From the NCBI GenBank assembly GCA_963781705.1, contig CAWAGP010000010.1:806001-870000 (forward strand): 64,000 nucleotides of DNA. Direction: 5' to 3'. Source of the stretch: JALYGJ01 sp963781705 (GTDB lineage: Bacteria; Chloroflexota; Limnocylindria; Limnocylindrales; CSP1-4). Shown one piece after another: positions 1 to 10,639 of this stretch. Position numbers and translations under genes: made by a program. Every line of letters begins with the position of its first letter. Within the stretch, counting starts at the first letter, position 1. The notes beneath the pieces were generated by a model that searched no databases, was not told where the DNA came from, and saw nothing but the letters and a program-made list of their open reading frames with translations.

Positions 1-53
1 GAAATAGTGGACGGCGGCGGGCAAAGTCGTCCTGTCCGCGGGGGGTGCGCGAC

Positions 54-59
54 TATACT
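54..59 (+). promoter_or_regulatory. Candidate -10 box upstream of ftsZ
   Basis: TATACT lies about 80 bases before the ftsZ start in otherwise GC-rich sequence and matches the sigma-70 -10 consensus at five of six positions. No convincing -35 box is visible 16-18 bases upstream. ftsZ may also be transcribed from genes before the window. Confidence 0.3.
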
Positions 60-141
60 CGGCCGAACTGCTGATCCTGCGCGATGCGCCCCGCCAGGAC
101 CGGGCAATCATCTTTTTCGTGCTTGGTGGAGGGGTTTGAAC

Positions 142-1377
142 ATGCCGCTGCGATCGGACTCGGAGAACTTTGCGCTGATCCGAGTCATTGGGGTCGGCGG
201 CGGCGGCAGCAACGCCGTCAACCGCATGATTCGCGCCGAGCTGATGGGCGTCGAGTTCATCGCCGTCAACACCGATGCCCAGGCGCTGCTCCAGTCGGAC
301 GCACCGCACAAGATCCGCATCGGCGACAAGATCACCCGCGGCCTGGGCGCCGGCGGTGACCCCGGCATCGGCCAGCGCGCCGCCGAGGAGGACGCCGAGA
401 AGATCTACGAGGCGCTCAAGGATTCGGACATGGTCTTCATCACCTGCGGCATGGGCGGCGGCACCGGTTCAGGCGCGACGCCGGTCATTGCCGAGGTCGC
501 CCGTGACCTGGGCGCACTGACCATCGGCGTGGTGACCAAGCCGTTCTCGTTCGAAGGGGCTCGCCGCCGGCTCAACGCCGAGAAGGCCGCCGAGTTGCTG
601 CGCGATAAGGTCGACACCCTGATCACGATTCCCAACGACCGCCTCAAGGACGTGGTCCAGAAGGAAACGTCGATCCTCGACGCGTTCCGCGTCGTCGACG
701 ACGTGCTGCGCCAGGGCGTGCAGGGCATCAGCGACCTGATCACGGTGCCCGGGCTGATCAACCTCGACTTCGCCGATGTGCGCACGGTCATGAAGGACGC
801 CGGCTCGGCGCTGATGGGTATCGGCCGCGCGAGCGGCGAGGGCCGCGCGGCGAATGCCGCCAAGGAGGCCATCTCCAGCCCGCTGCTGGAGGTCAACATC
901 TCCGGCGCCCAGGGCGTGCTGTTCAACATCACCGGCGGCCCCAGCCTGGCCCTGTACGAGGTCGACGAAGCGGCCGAGATCATCAAGAGCACGGCCGACC
1001 CGGAGGCGAACATCATCTTCGGGACGGTCATCGACGAGCGCATGGGCGACGAGATCGCCATCACCGTCATCGCCACCGGCTTTGACGCCTCGCGCAAGCG
1101 CGACGCGGTGCGGACATTCGCGCCGGCTTCGGTCGACGTGGCCGGGTCGCTACGTGCCGCACGCGACCATGACCTGGTGGATGTATCGGTGCGCCAGCCG
1201 ACCGCGATCCCGGTCGGTGCGGAGAGCGCGTCTGCGCCGGCGGCCATGTCTGCCGCAGCAACACCCTCCGGCGCTCCCGGCACCGGCCAGCCGCGTGCCG
1301 GCATGGAGCCGCGCCGCGGGCCGCAGGTGGAAGTCGAGGATCTCGACATTCCCGCCTTCCTGCGGCGGCATCGCTGA
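142..1377 (+). CDS. ftsZ: Cell division GTPase FtsZ
   Basis: FtsZ is the tubulin-like GTPase that polymerises into the cytokinetic ring. The 411-residue protein has the tubulin signature GGGTGSG at residues 105-111 for nucleotide phosphates. The T7 synergy loop NLDFAD at 207-212 completes the active site of the neighbouring subunit. A variable linker from about residue 330 ends in DIPAFLRR close to the C terminus, the conserved tail that binds FtsA, SepF or ZipA-type partners. The ATG at 142 follows a GGTGGAGGGG ribosome binding site at 125-134. Reading on upstream to position 7 would add 45 residues of non-conserved sequence, so I reject the longer start. The length and all motifs are normal. 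A YggS gene follows directly, as is common in bacterial division clusters. Confidence 0.98.
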   Translation: MPLRSDSENFALIRVIGVGGGGSNAVNRMIRAELMGVEFIAVNTDAQALLQSDAPHKIRIGDKITRGLGAGGDPGIGQRAAEEDAEKIYEALKDSDMVFITCGMGGGTGSGATPVIAEVARDLGALTIGVVTKPFSFEGARRRLNAEKAAELLRDKVDTLITIPNDRLKDVVQKETSILDAFRVVDDVLRQGVQGISDLITVPGLINLDFADVRTVMKDAGSALMGIGRASGEGRAANAAKEAISSPLLEVNISGAQGVLFNITGGPSLALYEVDEAAEIIKSTADPEANIIFGTVIDERMGDEIAITVIATGFDASRKRDAVRTFAPASVDVAGSLRAARDHDLVDVSVRQPTAIPVGAESASAPAAMSAAATPSGAPGTGQPRAGMEPRRGPQVEVEDLDIPAFLRRHR

Positions 1378-1404
1378 CCTGGAGCGCGCCGCTCGATCGG
1401 CGCG

Positions 1405-2130
1405 CTGAGCGGCACGAAAGCGGATCCGCGCAGCCCTGAAGCGGCCGCGCTGCGCGCGACGGCGGCGCAACTGGAGAGTCGCATCGGGCGCGCCTGTGAC
1501 CGTGTGCGCCGTGATCCGGCGAGCGTGGCGCTGTTGCCGGTCAGCAAGTCGGTCGGCGTCGCACGGCTGCAAGCGGCGATGGCCGCGGGTTTGGCCACCT
1601 TTGCCGAGAACCGCGTGCAGGAGGCGCAGGCCAAACAGTCCGACCTCCACGGCGCCAGCTGGCACATGGTCGGCCACCTGCAGTCGAACAAGGCCGGCGT
1701 GGCGGTCGGGCTTTTCAGCGCCATTCACTCGGTCGACTCGCTGTCGTTGGCGGAACGGCTCGGCCGGCTGGCCACGATGGAGGGGCGGATGCTGCCGGTC
1801 TACCTCGAGACCAATGTCGACCGCGACCCCGACAAGTTCGGCTTCGGTCCCGAGGAGCTCGTCGCCGGCGCGGCGCGGCTGTTGAGCATCGGCGGTCTGG
1901 AGGTGCGCGGCCTGATGACCGTCGGCCGGCGAGTCGCCCGGGCCGAGGACGCGCGCAGGACATTCCGGTCGCTGCGGGAGCTGAGCGAACGATTGCGCGC
2001 CGTCGACGCGCGCCTCGGACCAGGCCTGTCGATGGGCATGAGTGATGACTTCGAGGTCGCGGTGGAGGAGGGAGCCACCGTCGTACGCATCGGACGCGCG
2101 CTGTTCGGCGAGCGCTTGGCCCAACCGTGA
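1405..2130 (+). CDS. YggS/YlmE-family PLP homeostasis protein, start uncertain
   Basis: This family binds pyridoxal phosphate on an alanine-racemase-like barrel and buffers free PLP; it is not a racemase. The PLP-lysine segment LLPVSKS and the FAENRVQEAQAK motif are clear. HMVGHLQSNK and SMGMSDDFEVAVEEGATVVRIGRALFG regions further along are also typical of the family. Conserved N-terminal sequence (AQLESRIGRACDRVRRDP) is encoded upstream of the first GTG at 1504, yet no ATG, GTG or TTG occurs in any frame between the ftsZ stop (1377) and about 1495. In-frame CTG codons lie at 1405, 1450 and 1471 and an ATC at 1396; GGAG at 1381-1384 could serve these. CTG 1450 would give 226 residues, close to family length. 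The gene end overlaps the next start as GTGA. Confidence 0.85.
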   Translation: MSGTKADPRSPEAAALRATAAQLESRIGRACDRVRRDPASVALLPVSKSVGVARLQAAMAAGLATFAENRVQEAQAKQSDLHGASWHMVGHLQSNKAGVAVGLFSAIHSVDSLSLAERLGRLATMEGRMLPVYLETNVDRDPDKFGFGPEELVAGAARLLSIGGLEVRGLMTVGRRVARAEDARRTFRSLRELSERLRAVDARLGPGLSMGMSDDFEVAVEEGATVVRIGRALFGERLAQP

Positions 2131-2450
2131 GGGAACGGCTGCGCTTCCGCGTGCGCGTCACGCCGCGTGCCGGTGTTGATGCCGTCGACGGTACGGACGA
2201 ACTCGGGCGGCTGCATGTCCGGGTGCGCGCTGTGCCGGCCGACGGCGCTGCCAACACGGCCGTCCTGGTCACCGTGGCCCGCGCGCTGGACCTGGCTCCC
2301 TCGCGGTTACGGCTCGTGGCCGGCACCGGCGGGCGCCTCAAACTCATCGAAATCGTGGACACTCCCGCCAGCGCGCTCCTCCAGCACTGGCCGCAGCTCA
2401 CGCTCCTGCCGGCCGGAAGCGCTCGGCAAGGGCGGGGGCTGGCGCGATGA
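2127..2450 (+). CDS. YggU/DUF167 family protein
   Basis: This is a small 107-residue protein of the YggU/DUF167 family, whose function is unknown. The family core is visible: the N-terminal strand RFRVRVTPRA, then VRAVPADGAANTAV, then LRLVAGTGGRLKLIEI, the counterpart of the family's SG(x)KSRxKxxxI segment. The GTG start at 2127 overlaps the stop of the upstream YggS gene as GTGA, implying translational coupling. Gene order ftsZ-yggS-yggU is a known division-gene arrangement, in which YggU often follows YggT and YggS; no yggT or sepF copy is seen between them here. The C-terminal 20 residues are Arg/Ala-rich and not conserved. Confidence 0.85.
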   Translation: MRERLRFRVRVTPRAGVDAVDGTDELGRLHVRVRAVPADGAANTAVLVTVARALDLAPSRLRLVAGTGGRLKLIEIVDTPASALLQHWPQLTLLPAGSARQGRGLAR

Positions 2451-2461
2451 GCCGCAACCGC

Positions 2462-2467
2462 GATAAT
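2462..2467 (+). promoter_or_regulatory. Candidate -10 box of the tRNA-Val gene
   Basis: GATAAT matches the -10 consensus at five of six positions and lies 29 bases before the mature tRNA 5' end, a usual distance for a tRNA promoter. The matching -35 (CTGGCG at 2439-2444, spacer 17) is weak. A small inverted repeat (GGTCC at 2476-2480 with GGACC at 2486-2490) lies in the leader. Confidence 0.45.
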
Positions 2468-2496
2468 GGGTGGTAGGTCCGCTGAGGACCGCTCGG

Positions 2497-2571
2497 GGGC
2501 GATTGGCTCAGTGGTAGAGCACGCGGTTCACATCCGCGGGGTCACTGGTTCGAATCCAGTATCGCCCACCA
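2497..2571 (+). tRNA. tRNA-Val (anticodon CAC), CCA encoded
   Basis: A complete cloverleaf folds by eye. The acceptor stem pairs GGGCGAT (2497-2503) with ATCGCCC (2561-2567). The D-arm stem is GCTC/GAGC with loop AGTGGTA. The anticodon stem CGCGG/CCGCG encloses loop TTCACAT, giving anticodon CAC at 2529-2531, which reads GTG valine codons. The variable loop has five bases (GGGTC). The T stem ACTGG/CCAGT encloses TTCGAAT. The discriminator A is followed by a genome-encoded CCA (2569-2571). Confidence 0.97.
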
Positions 2572-2594
2572 ATCCCTACCGGAGGGGGGCCGCG

Positions 2595-3911
2595 ATGATT
2601 CGCATGCTCGCTCGCTTGGCGACCGCCGTGGTATTGCTGGCCAGCTCCGCGGCGGGCGCCGCCGCCTACCCTCAACCGGTCGCCGGGGCCAGCCAGAGCA
2701 GCCTCGACCTCAGCGCGACGTACCGGGTCGACGCTAACTTCAGCTGGAACACGCGCAGCGCCGCTGTGGACACCATCGCCACCGTGCGCAACACGAGCAG
2801 TAGCTCGGTCGACAGCCTGGTGTTCAACCTCGCGCCGCTGTATCTGGGCGGCGCGCACATCGGTAGCGTGCTCGTCGACGGCCACAGCGCCGGCCACAGC
2901 ACCAGCGACCAGACGCTTTTCGTTACGCTGCCGTCGGCCCTGGCCCACGGCGCATCGACAAGCGTCCAGATCGACTACACGGCCACCCTCAACGCGAACT
3001 CGAAAGGCGACCGCTGGCTGTTCGCGCGCACGTCGGTGATGACCGCCTACCGCTGGATACCGTGGCTCAGCCGGCCGGTCAGCTTTGAGGCCAATCGCCA
3101 GGGCGACCCGTGGGTGACGCCCATCAGTCCGCAGGTCAACGTCACCATCACCAGCGATCGGCGACTCAAGATCGCGTCCACCGGCCAGCGCACCGCGACG
3201 TCGAGCAACGGCCTCGTCCAGTCTTTCGTCGCCTACAACGTGCGCGACTTCAACTTCACCGCCGCGCCCAACTACCGGACCCGCACGCGCACCGTCAGTG
3301 TCGCTGGTAAGACGGTGCGCGTGACCTTCTACTACCGGACCCTGTCGCCCAACAGGGTGCTCAAGTGGGCGATTGCCGCCCTGCGCGATTACTCGAGCAA
3401 GATCGGTACGTACGCGTATTCACAGCTGAACATCGGCGAGATCGATCGCCATGGGGCGCCCATGGAGTCGCCCGAGCACTTCTGGCTCCCGGCCGGCACG
3501 TCCGCGCGCCTGCTGCCGTGGACCGTCACCCACGAGACCGGCCACCAGTGGTTCTACGCGGTCGTCGGCAACGACCAGCCCGCCCAGCCGTTCGCCGACG
3601 AGGCGGTCGTCGACTTCATGGCGCGCAACCTGGTCAACCTGTGGGCCAGGCCGCGCTGCCCCGAAGAGAACCTCGACCAGTCAGTCGCCCAGGCGGGCAA
3701 CTGCTATCCGTGGGTTATCTACGTCGAGGGCAACCTCTACCTGCGCGACTACTACAACTACGTGGGCGCCTCCGATTACTGGCGCGGCCTGGCCAACTAC
3801 TACGCCGCGTACAAGTGGAGCTTTGGCGGGACGCGCCAGGTGCTCGACGCCCTGGACGCCGCGGCGGGCATCCACTACCCGCACTACCTGCGTTTCCCGA
3901 CGCTCTACTGA
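2595..3911 (+). CDS. Secreted M1-like (gluzincin) metallopeptidase
   Basis: This is a predicted secreted zinc aminopeptidase-type enzyme of 438 residues. It starts with a signal peptide (basic MIRMLAR, then a hydrophobic Ala/Val/Leu stretch ending near AAAYP). The zinc site is HETGH at residues 313-317, followed after exactly 18 residues by the third ligand Glu336 (FADEAVVDF), the M1/gluzincin arrangement HEXXH-X18-E. The upstream segment GAPMESPEH sits where M1 enzymes carry GxMEN; the Glu that would contact the substrate amino group is kept but the motif is altered. It lacks the long C-terminal helical domain of full-size M1 enzymes. The ATG at 2595 follows GGAGGGGGG at 2581-2589. The gene begins only 23 bases after tRNA-Val and may share its transcript. 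Confidence 0.8.
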   Translation: MIRMLARLATAVVLLASSAAGAAAYPQPVAGASQSSLDLSATYRVDANFSWNTRSAAVDTIATVRNTSSSSVDSLVFNLAPLYLGGAHIGSVLVDGHSAGHSTSDQTLFVTLPSALAHGASTSVQIDYTATLNANSKGDRWLFARTSVMTAYRWIPWLSRPVSFEANRQGDPWVTPISPQVNVTITSDRRLKIASTGQRTATSSNGLVQSFVAYNVRDFNFTAAPNYRTRTRTVSVAGKTVRVTFYYRTLSPNRVLKWAIAALRDYSSKIGTYAYSQLNIGEIDRHGAPMESPEHFWLPAGTSARLLPWTVTHETGHQWFYAVVGNDQPAQPFADEAVVDFMARNLVNLWARPRCPEENLDQSVAQAGNCYPWVIYVEGNLYLRDYYNYVGASDYWRGLANYYAAYKWSFGGTRQVLDALDAAAGIHYPHYLRFPTLY

Positions 3912-3971
3912 GCGGCCTGCGGTGCGCGATGATGCGCGCGCACTTCGCACCCATCAGCAGGGAGATGATTC

Positions 3972-4475
3972 GTGGACGTAACGGCCGCCAAACCTCGCCG
4001 ACACCGCCATCCGGTCAACGTGGCCCACTATGACCATGCCACGCGCGGCGAGCGCATCGCCGACGGTGTCACCGGCTTCATGGGCAGCTGGCTGTTCATC
4101 ATCATCCAGTCGATCATCGTGGTCATCTGGGTGGGCGGCAACATCTGGCTGCTGAGCCAACCCTTCGACCCGTACCCGTTCATCCTGCTCAACCTGGCCT
4201 TCTCCACGCAGGCCGCCTACGCCGCACCGCTGATCCTGCTGGCCGGCAATCGTGCGGCGATACGCGATCGGATGACACTCGAACATGCGGCGTCTGAGGC
4301 CGACCTCGAGGAGCAGCAGAACGAGCAGTTGCTGCTCGGCAACCGCGAGATCCTGAAGCGGGTGGAAGCAATGGAGCAGCGCATCCTGCACATGGAGCAG
4401 ACCATCCTCGCCGTCGTCCGCGCGGCCCCGGTCGACGCTCCCGACAATGCCGCCGGTCAGGGCTCCGCTAGCTGA
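3972..4475 (+). CDS. DUF1003 family membrane protein
   Basis: This 167-residue membrane protein of the DUF1003 family has no established function. The family signature is present: GERIADGVTGFMGSW before the first membrane helix (about residues 37-58), then a PYPFILLNLAFSTQAAYAAPLILLA region forming the second helix. A charged, coiled-coil-like C-terminal part follows (residues about 100-155, rich in Glu, Gln and Leu). The GTG start at 3972 is preceded by GGGAG about ten bases upstream. It converges with aconitase on the other strand, with only 24 bases between the stops and no obvious terminator hairpin. Confidence 0.85.
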   Translation: MDVTAAKPRRHRHPVNVAHYDHATRGERIADGVTGFMGSWLFIIIQSIIVVIWVGGNIWLLSQPFDPYPFILLNLAFSTQAAYAAPLILLAGNRAAIRDRMTLEHAASEADLEEQQNEQLLLGNREILKRVEAMEQRILHMEQTILAVVRAAPVDAPDNAAGQGSAS

Positions 4476-4499
4476 CCGACGCGCTACGCGAAGGGGCCG

Positions 4500-7188
<2,689 letters not shown>

Positions 7189-7309
7189 GCGCGCCAGGCC
7201 TCCTCGTCCCCGCAGGCGTTTGGCGGGGCTGAGCGGCTCCTGGCGGGTGTGCCCGCCGCGGGTCGCAGGTGATCGACTCACCGAGTATACCTCCGCCCGA
7301 CACCCGACA

Positions 7310-8251
7310 ATGACGGCCATGCAGCCCGACCAACAACCCGCCGCACACGAACACGGCCACGAACACGACCATGACGACGGCCGGCCGAAGATCGCGTTCA
7401 TCGGCGCGGGACGTGTCGGGACGGCGCTCGCCACCGCGTTCGCGCGCGCCGGCTGGCAGGTCAGTGCCGTCGCGAGCCGCGATCAGGCGCGGCGTGCCCG
7501 GTTCGTCGAACTGATCCCCGGCGCGCGCGCCTTTGCCGATGCCCCGGCCGTGCTCGACGAGGCAGACCTGATCTTCCTGACCGTGCCCGACGACGCCATC
7601 GCCGAAGCTGTTCAGCTGCTCCACCTGTACAGCGGCCAGGCGCTGGTGCACACCAGCGGCGCGCTGCCGGCCAGCGTCCTGGCGCCGGCGATGGCCGCCG
7701 GCACTAACGTGGCCAGCTTCCACCCGTTGGTCGCGTTCGCTGCCCACGACCAGGCTCTGGCCAGCCTGCCCGGCGCGACCGTGGCGCTGGAAGGCGATGC
7801 GGCGCTGCTGCCGCTGCTGGCCGACCTGGCCGAGTCCATCGGCGCCCGCCCGGTACTGCTGCCCGAGGGCGGCAAGCAGGCATATCACGCGGCGGCGATG
7901 ATGGCCGCCGGCGGGCTCGTCGGGTTGCTCGATGCGATCGCCGAGGTGGCCCGCGTGGCCGGCCTTGACGAAGCCAGGGCAGTTGCCGTCTACGCGCCGC
8001 TGGCGCGCCAGGCGCTGACCAACGCCGAGACGTTCGGCGTCGACCGCGCACTGACCGGTCCTTTCCTGCGTGGCGACGTCGGCACGGTCCGTGGGCATCT
8101 CGACGTGCTCCGCCAGCACGCGCCGGCGGCGCTGCCGCTGTACGTCGCCGTGGCGCGCCGCGAGCTGGCCATCGCCCGCCGCGACGGTGGCCTTGATGGT
8201 GGATCCGCAGATCAACTGGAGAAACTCCTGGAAAGCGCCATCACCGGGTGA
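7310..8251 (+). CDS. Rossmann-fold NADP-binding protein with DUF2520 domain
   Basis: This 313-residue protein has an N-terminal Rossmann domain of the F420-oxidoreductase/ProC-like type. Its dinucleotide motif IAFIGAGRVGTALA is near residue 29, and VPDDAIAEA follows. The C-terminal DUF2520 domain is marked by SFHPLVAF and the helical GGKQAYHAAAMMAAGG segment, which resembles ketopantoate/6-phosphogluconate dehydrogenase dimerisation domains. The substrate is not known. An unusual feature is the N-terminal tail with alternating His (HEHGHEHDHDD, residues 13-23), a possible metal-binding leader. I chose ATG 7310 (ATG 7319 is also possible) because translation from upstream starts would run into the aconitase promoter area. 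It is divergent from acnA with 121 bases between the starts. Confidence 0.8.
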   Translation: MTAMQPDQQPAAHEHGHEHDHDDGRPKIAFIGAGRVGTALATAFARAGWQVSAVASRDQARRARFVELIPGARAFADAPAVLDEADLIFLTVPDDAIAEAVQLLHLYSGQALVHTSGALPASVLAPAMAAGTNVASFHPLVAFAAHDQALASLPGATVALEGDAALLPLLADLAESIGARPVLLPEGGKQAYHAAAMMAAGGLVGLLDAIAEVARVAGLDEARAVAVYAPLARQALTNAETFGVDRALTGPFLRGDVGTVRGHLDVLRQHAPAALPLYVAVARRELAIARRDGGLDGGSADQLEKLLESAITG

Positions 8252-8611
8252 TTGCAAGGACCGGGGGAGCCGTTACCATGAGCCACCGATGCGCATGATT
8301 TCGGCGGCCATCCGCGGTAGCCGCCCAACTACCCGGTTCACCATTCCCACCGGACTCAATCGCCAGCGCGAGCTGGGACTGCATCGCGCCGCGCCGGCCA
8401 TCCGGCCGGCTGCCCCGGTCGAGCTGGTGACACGCTCGCCGCTCGTGGCGCTGCGCGGTGCGGTACATGGCGTGGGTCGGGCGGTGCCCGGACATAGGCG
8501 GGGCGGCCAGATGGCGGACACGCGCATTCGGCTGAAGCGCAGCGACGCCGTGCGCTGGTCGGGCAAGGGTGGCGGCGCGGCGCATCAGACGCGGCCACGC
8601 AGCCCGGCACC
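8252..8611 (+). other. 360-bp region without a convincing gene
   Basis: No conserved coding frame, tRNA or clear hairpin terminator is seen. A weak reading frame from ATG 8289 to 8624 (111 residues, Arg-rich, no recognisable motif) overlaps the Nudix start. Nothing else is supported. Confidence 0.4.
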
Positions 8612-9103
8612 GTGGCGCGGCTGAGCGGACAGGCGCGCCAGGGCAAGTTGAGCCGGGCACCCACCGGCCGCGCAACCTCGTGCGGCGGCGTGGTCATCGC
8701 CGACATCGACGGCCAGCAGCACGTGTGCCTGGGCCTGCGCCGGCGCGACCGCGACGGGGCGAGCTGGGTGCTGCCCAAGGGCACGCCCGCGGCTGGTGAG
8801 ACGACCGAGCAGACGGCGCTGCGCGAGGTCACCGAGGAGACCGGCCTGGAGGTGCGCATCGTCGCCCCGGTTGGCTCGATCGAGTACTTCTTCACGCAGG
8901 GTGGCACGCGCATCCACAAGACGGTCCATTTCTTCCTCATGCAGCCGACCGGTGGCAGCTTCGACCAGCACGACCATGAGTTCGAGGAGGTGCGCTGGCT
9001 GCCGCTCGCCGAGGCGCTGGCGCTGCTGACGTTCCCGACCGAGCGCCAGATGCTCGAGCAGGCGCAGGTTGTCGCCGACCGCGGCGATCACCTGCCGGCC
9101 TGA
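8612..9103 (+). CDS. Nudix hydrolase
   Basis: The Nudix family hydrolyses nucleoside diphosphates linked to another moiety, with Mg2+ bound by the Nudix box. A perfect Nudix box (G-x5-E-x7-REVTEETGL) begins at GTPAAGE, about residue 57. Upstream, WVLPKG is the usual entry strand. FFLMQPTGG and FEEVRWLPLAEA are further family features resembling the Ap4A/MutT-like subgroup; the exact substrate cannot be told. The GTG at 8612 is the first canonical start after an in-frame stop at 8495 and has no clear ribosome binding site. The protein is 163 residues long, usual for a single-domain Nudix enzyme. gcvT begins 2 bases after the stop, so the two are probably co-transcribed. Confidence 0.88.
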   Translation: MARLSGQARQGKLSRAPTGRATSCGGVVIADIDGQQHVCLGLRRRDRDGASWVLPKGTPAAGETTEQTALREVTEETGLEVRIVAPVGSIEYFFTQGGTRIHKTVHFFLMQPTGGSFDQHDHEFEEVRWLPLAEALALLTFPTERQMLEQAQVVADRGDHLPA

Positions 9104-9105
9104 GC

Positions 9106-10203
9106 ATGCGCCAGACCGCGCTCGTCGATCGCCACCGCGCCCTCGGCGGCCGGTTGATCGACTTTGCCGGCTGGGAGATGCCCGTCCAGTACTCGGGCAT
9201 CCTCGCCGAGCACCGCGCGGTGCGTCAGCGCGTGGGGCTCTTCGACCTGTCGCACATGGGCGAGGTGTGGGTCAGCGGCCGAGGCGCCGCAGCTGGTCTT
9301 GCGGCAGCCCTGGTCAGCGACCCCGGACGCCTGACTATCGGCCGAGCCCAGTACAGCATGATGTGCACCGCGGACGGTGGCATCGTCGACGACCTGATCG
9401 TGTATCGGCTGGCCGACGAGCGCTTCATGGTCGTGCCCAACGCCGCCAATCGCGAGGCCATCGTCGCGCAATTGCGCGAGCGAATGGCCGGCCGCGACGT
9501 GGCGATCGACGATGCCTCGCTGCGGACGTCGCTGGTGGCGGTGCAGGGTCCGCTGGCGGCGGGCCTGCTCGCGCCGCTGACTGACGTCGATCTGGCGTCG
9601 CTGCGCTACTACGCGATCGCGGAGGGCCACGCCTGCGGCGAGCCGGCGCTGGTCGCCCGAACCGGATACACCGGCGAGGACGGCTTCGAGCTGTTCCTCG
9701 ATTGGGATGCCGCTGTGCCCGCATGGGACAGGCTGCTCGAAGCCGGCCAGGGGCTGGGCATCATGCCGTGCGGCCTGGGTGCGCGGGACACGCTGCGCCT
9801 GGAGGCCGGCATGCCGTTGTACGGCAACGAGCTCGACCTCAACACCAACCCCTTCGAGGCCGGCCTGGGTCGCGTGGTCAAGTTCGACAAGCCGGGCGAC
9901 TTCGTCGGCCGGGTGGCACTCGAGCGCGTCGCGCAGGCCGGACCGGCCCGGCAGCTGGTTGGACTGACCGTGCGCGAACGCGGCATCGCGCGGCACGGCT
10001 ATGAGGTGTTCATGCCGGCGGCGCCGCAACCGGCCGGCGTCATCACCAGCGGCGCGCCGTCACCAACGCTGGGCGTGCCCATCGCGATGGCCTACCTGCC
10101 GCCCCCCGACGCGCAGGTCGGTACCATGGTCGAGGTCGCCATTCGCGCGACGCGGGCCGAGGCCGAGATCGTCCCGCTGCCCTTCTACAAACGCCCGGGC
10201 TGA
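9106..10203 (+). CDS. gcvT: Aminomethyltransferase, glycine cleavage T protein
   Basis: GcvT takes the aminomethyl group from lipoyl-H protein, releases ammonia and forms 5,10-methylene-tetrahydrofolate. The 365-residue protein has the usual family landmarks. The N-terminal segment is LIDFAGWEMPVQY, then VGLFDLSHMGEV, and YSMMCTADGGIVDDLIVYRL for the folate pocket. RTGYTGEDGFELF and GLGARDTLRLEAGMPLYGNEL follow. The Asp near DDLIVYR is the expected catalytic region. The ATG at 9106 follows the Nudix gene by 2 bases. It heads a compact gcvT-gcvH-gcvPA-gcvPB run, so all glycine cleavage parts except the lipoamide dehydrogenase (L protein) are together. Confidence 0.96.
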   Translation: MRQTALVDRHRALGGRLIDFAGWEMPVQYSGILAEHRAVRQRVGLFDLSHMGEVWVSGRGAAAGLAAALVSDPGRLTIGRAQYSMMCTADGGIVDDLIVYRLADERFMVVPNAANREAIVAQLRERMAGRDVAIDDASLRTSLVAVQGPLAAGLLAPLTDVDLASLRYYAIAEGHACGEPALVARTGYTGEDGFELFLDWDAAVPAWDRLLEAGQGLGIMPCGLGARDTLRLEAGMPLYGNELDLNTNPFEAGLGRVVKFDKPGDFVGRVALERVAQAGPARQLVGLTVRERGIARHGYEVFMPAAPQPAGVITSGAPSPTLGVPIAMAYLPPPDAQVGTMVEVAIRATRAEAEIVPLPFYKRPG

Positions 10204-10214
10204 GGAGCAAGACG

Positions 10215-10607
10215 GTGCACGTGCCTGACGATCTGAGGTATACGCGCGACCACGAGTGGCTGCGCGTCGAAGGCGACGAGGCGGTCGTGGGCGTGACCGA
10301 GTATGCCGCTGGCGAGCTGGGCGATGTTGTCTTCGTCGAGCTGCCGGCCACCGGCACGGCGCTCGAGACGGCGCAGTCGTTCGGTGTGATCGAGTCGGTC
10401 AAGACCGCGTCCGACCTGTACAGCCCGGCGGCCGGCGAGGTGCTCGAGGCCAATCATCAGCTGGCCGACCGGCCGGAGCTGGTCAACGACGATCCGTACG
10501 GCGAGGGCTGGATGATCCGCCTGCGCCTGGCCGAGCCGGCGGCTATCGCCGCCAGCGATCGCTTGATGGACGCGCCGGCCTATCGCGAGCTGGTCGAAAC
10601 GGCGTAG
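10215..10607 (+). CDS. gcvH: Glycine cleavage H protein (lipoyl carrier)
   Basis: The H protein carries the lipoyl arm that shuttles the methylamine group between the P, T and L proteins. The 130-residue sequence shows the typical start (YTRDHEWLRVEGDEAVVG) and the lipoylation segment GVIESVKTASDLYSP, with Lys63 as the modified residue. The C-terminal NDDPYGEGWMIRLR is also standard. The GTG start at 10215 follows GAGGAG at 10202-10207, just after the gcvT stop. A distance of 11 bases from gcvT supports one transcript. Nothing odd is seen. Confidence 0.96.
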   Translation: MHVPDDLRYTRDHEWLRVEGDEAVVGVTEYAAGELGDVVFVELPATGTALETAQSFGVIESVKTASDLYSPAAGEVLEANHQLADRPELVNDDPYGEGWMIRLRLAEPAAIAASDRLMDAPAYRELVETA

Positions 10608-10639
10608 CCCTCAGCCGCCGACCGACTCGGATAGACAGC

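Noticed and set aside
405..1724. Long minus-strand reading frame opposite ftsZ (439 codons)
   Set aside because: It lies antisense to ftsZ, is Arg/Ser-rich with no motif, and arises from the high GC third positions of ftsZ.
2466..2594. Extension of the peptidase frame upstream through the tRNA
   Set aside because: This stretch encodes tRNA-Val; the signal peptide and ribosome binding site place the start at 2595.
8289..8624. Possible 111-residue gene before the Nudix hydrolase
   Set aside because: No family likeness, Arg-rich composition, no clear ribosome binding site, and overlap with the Nudix start.
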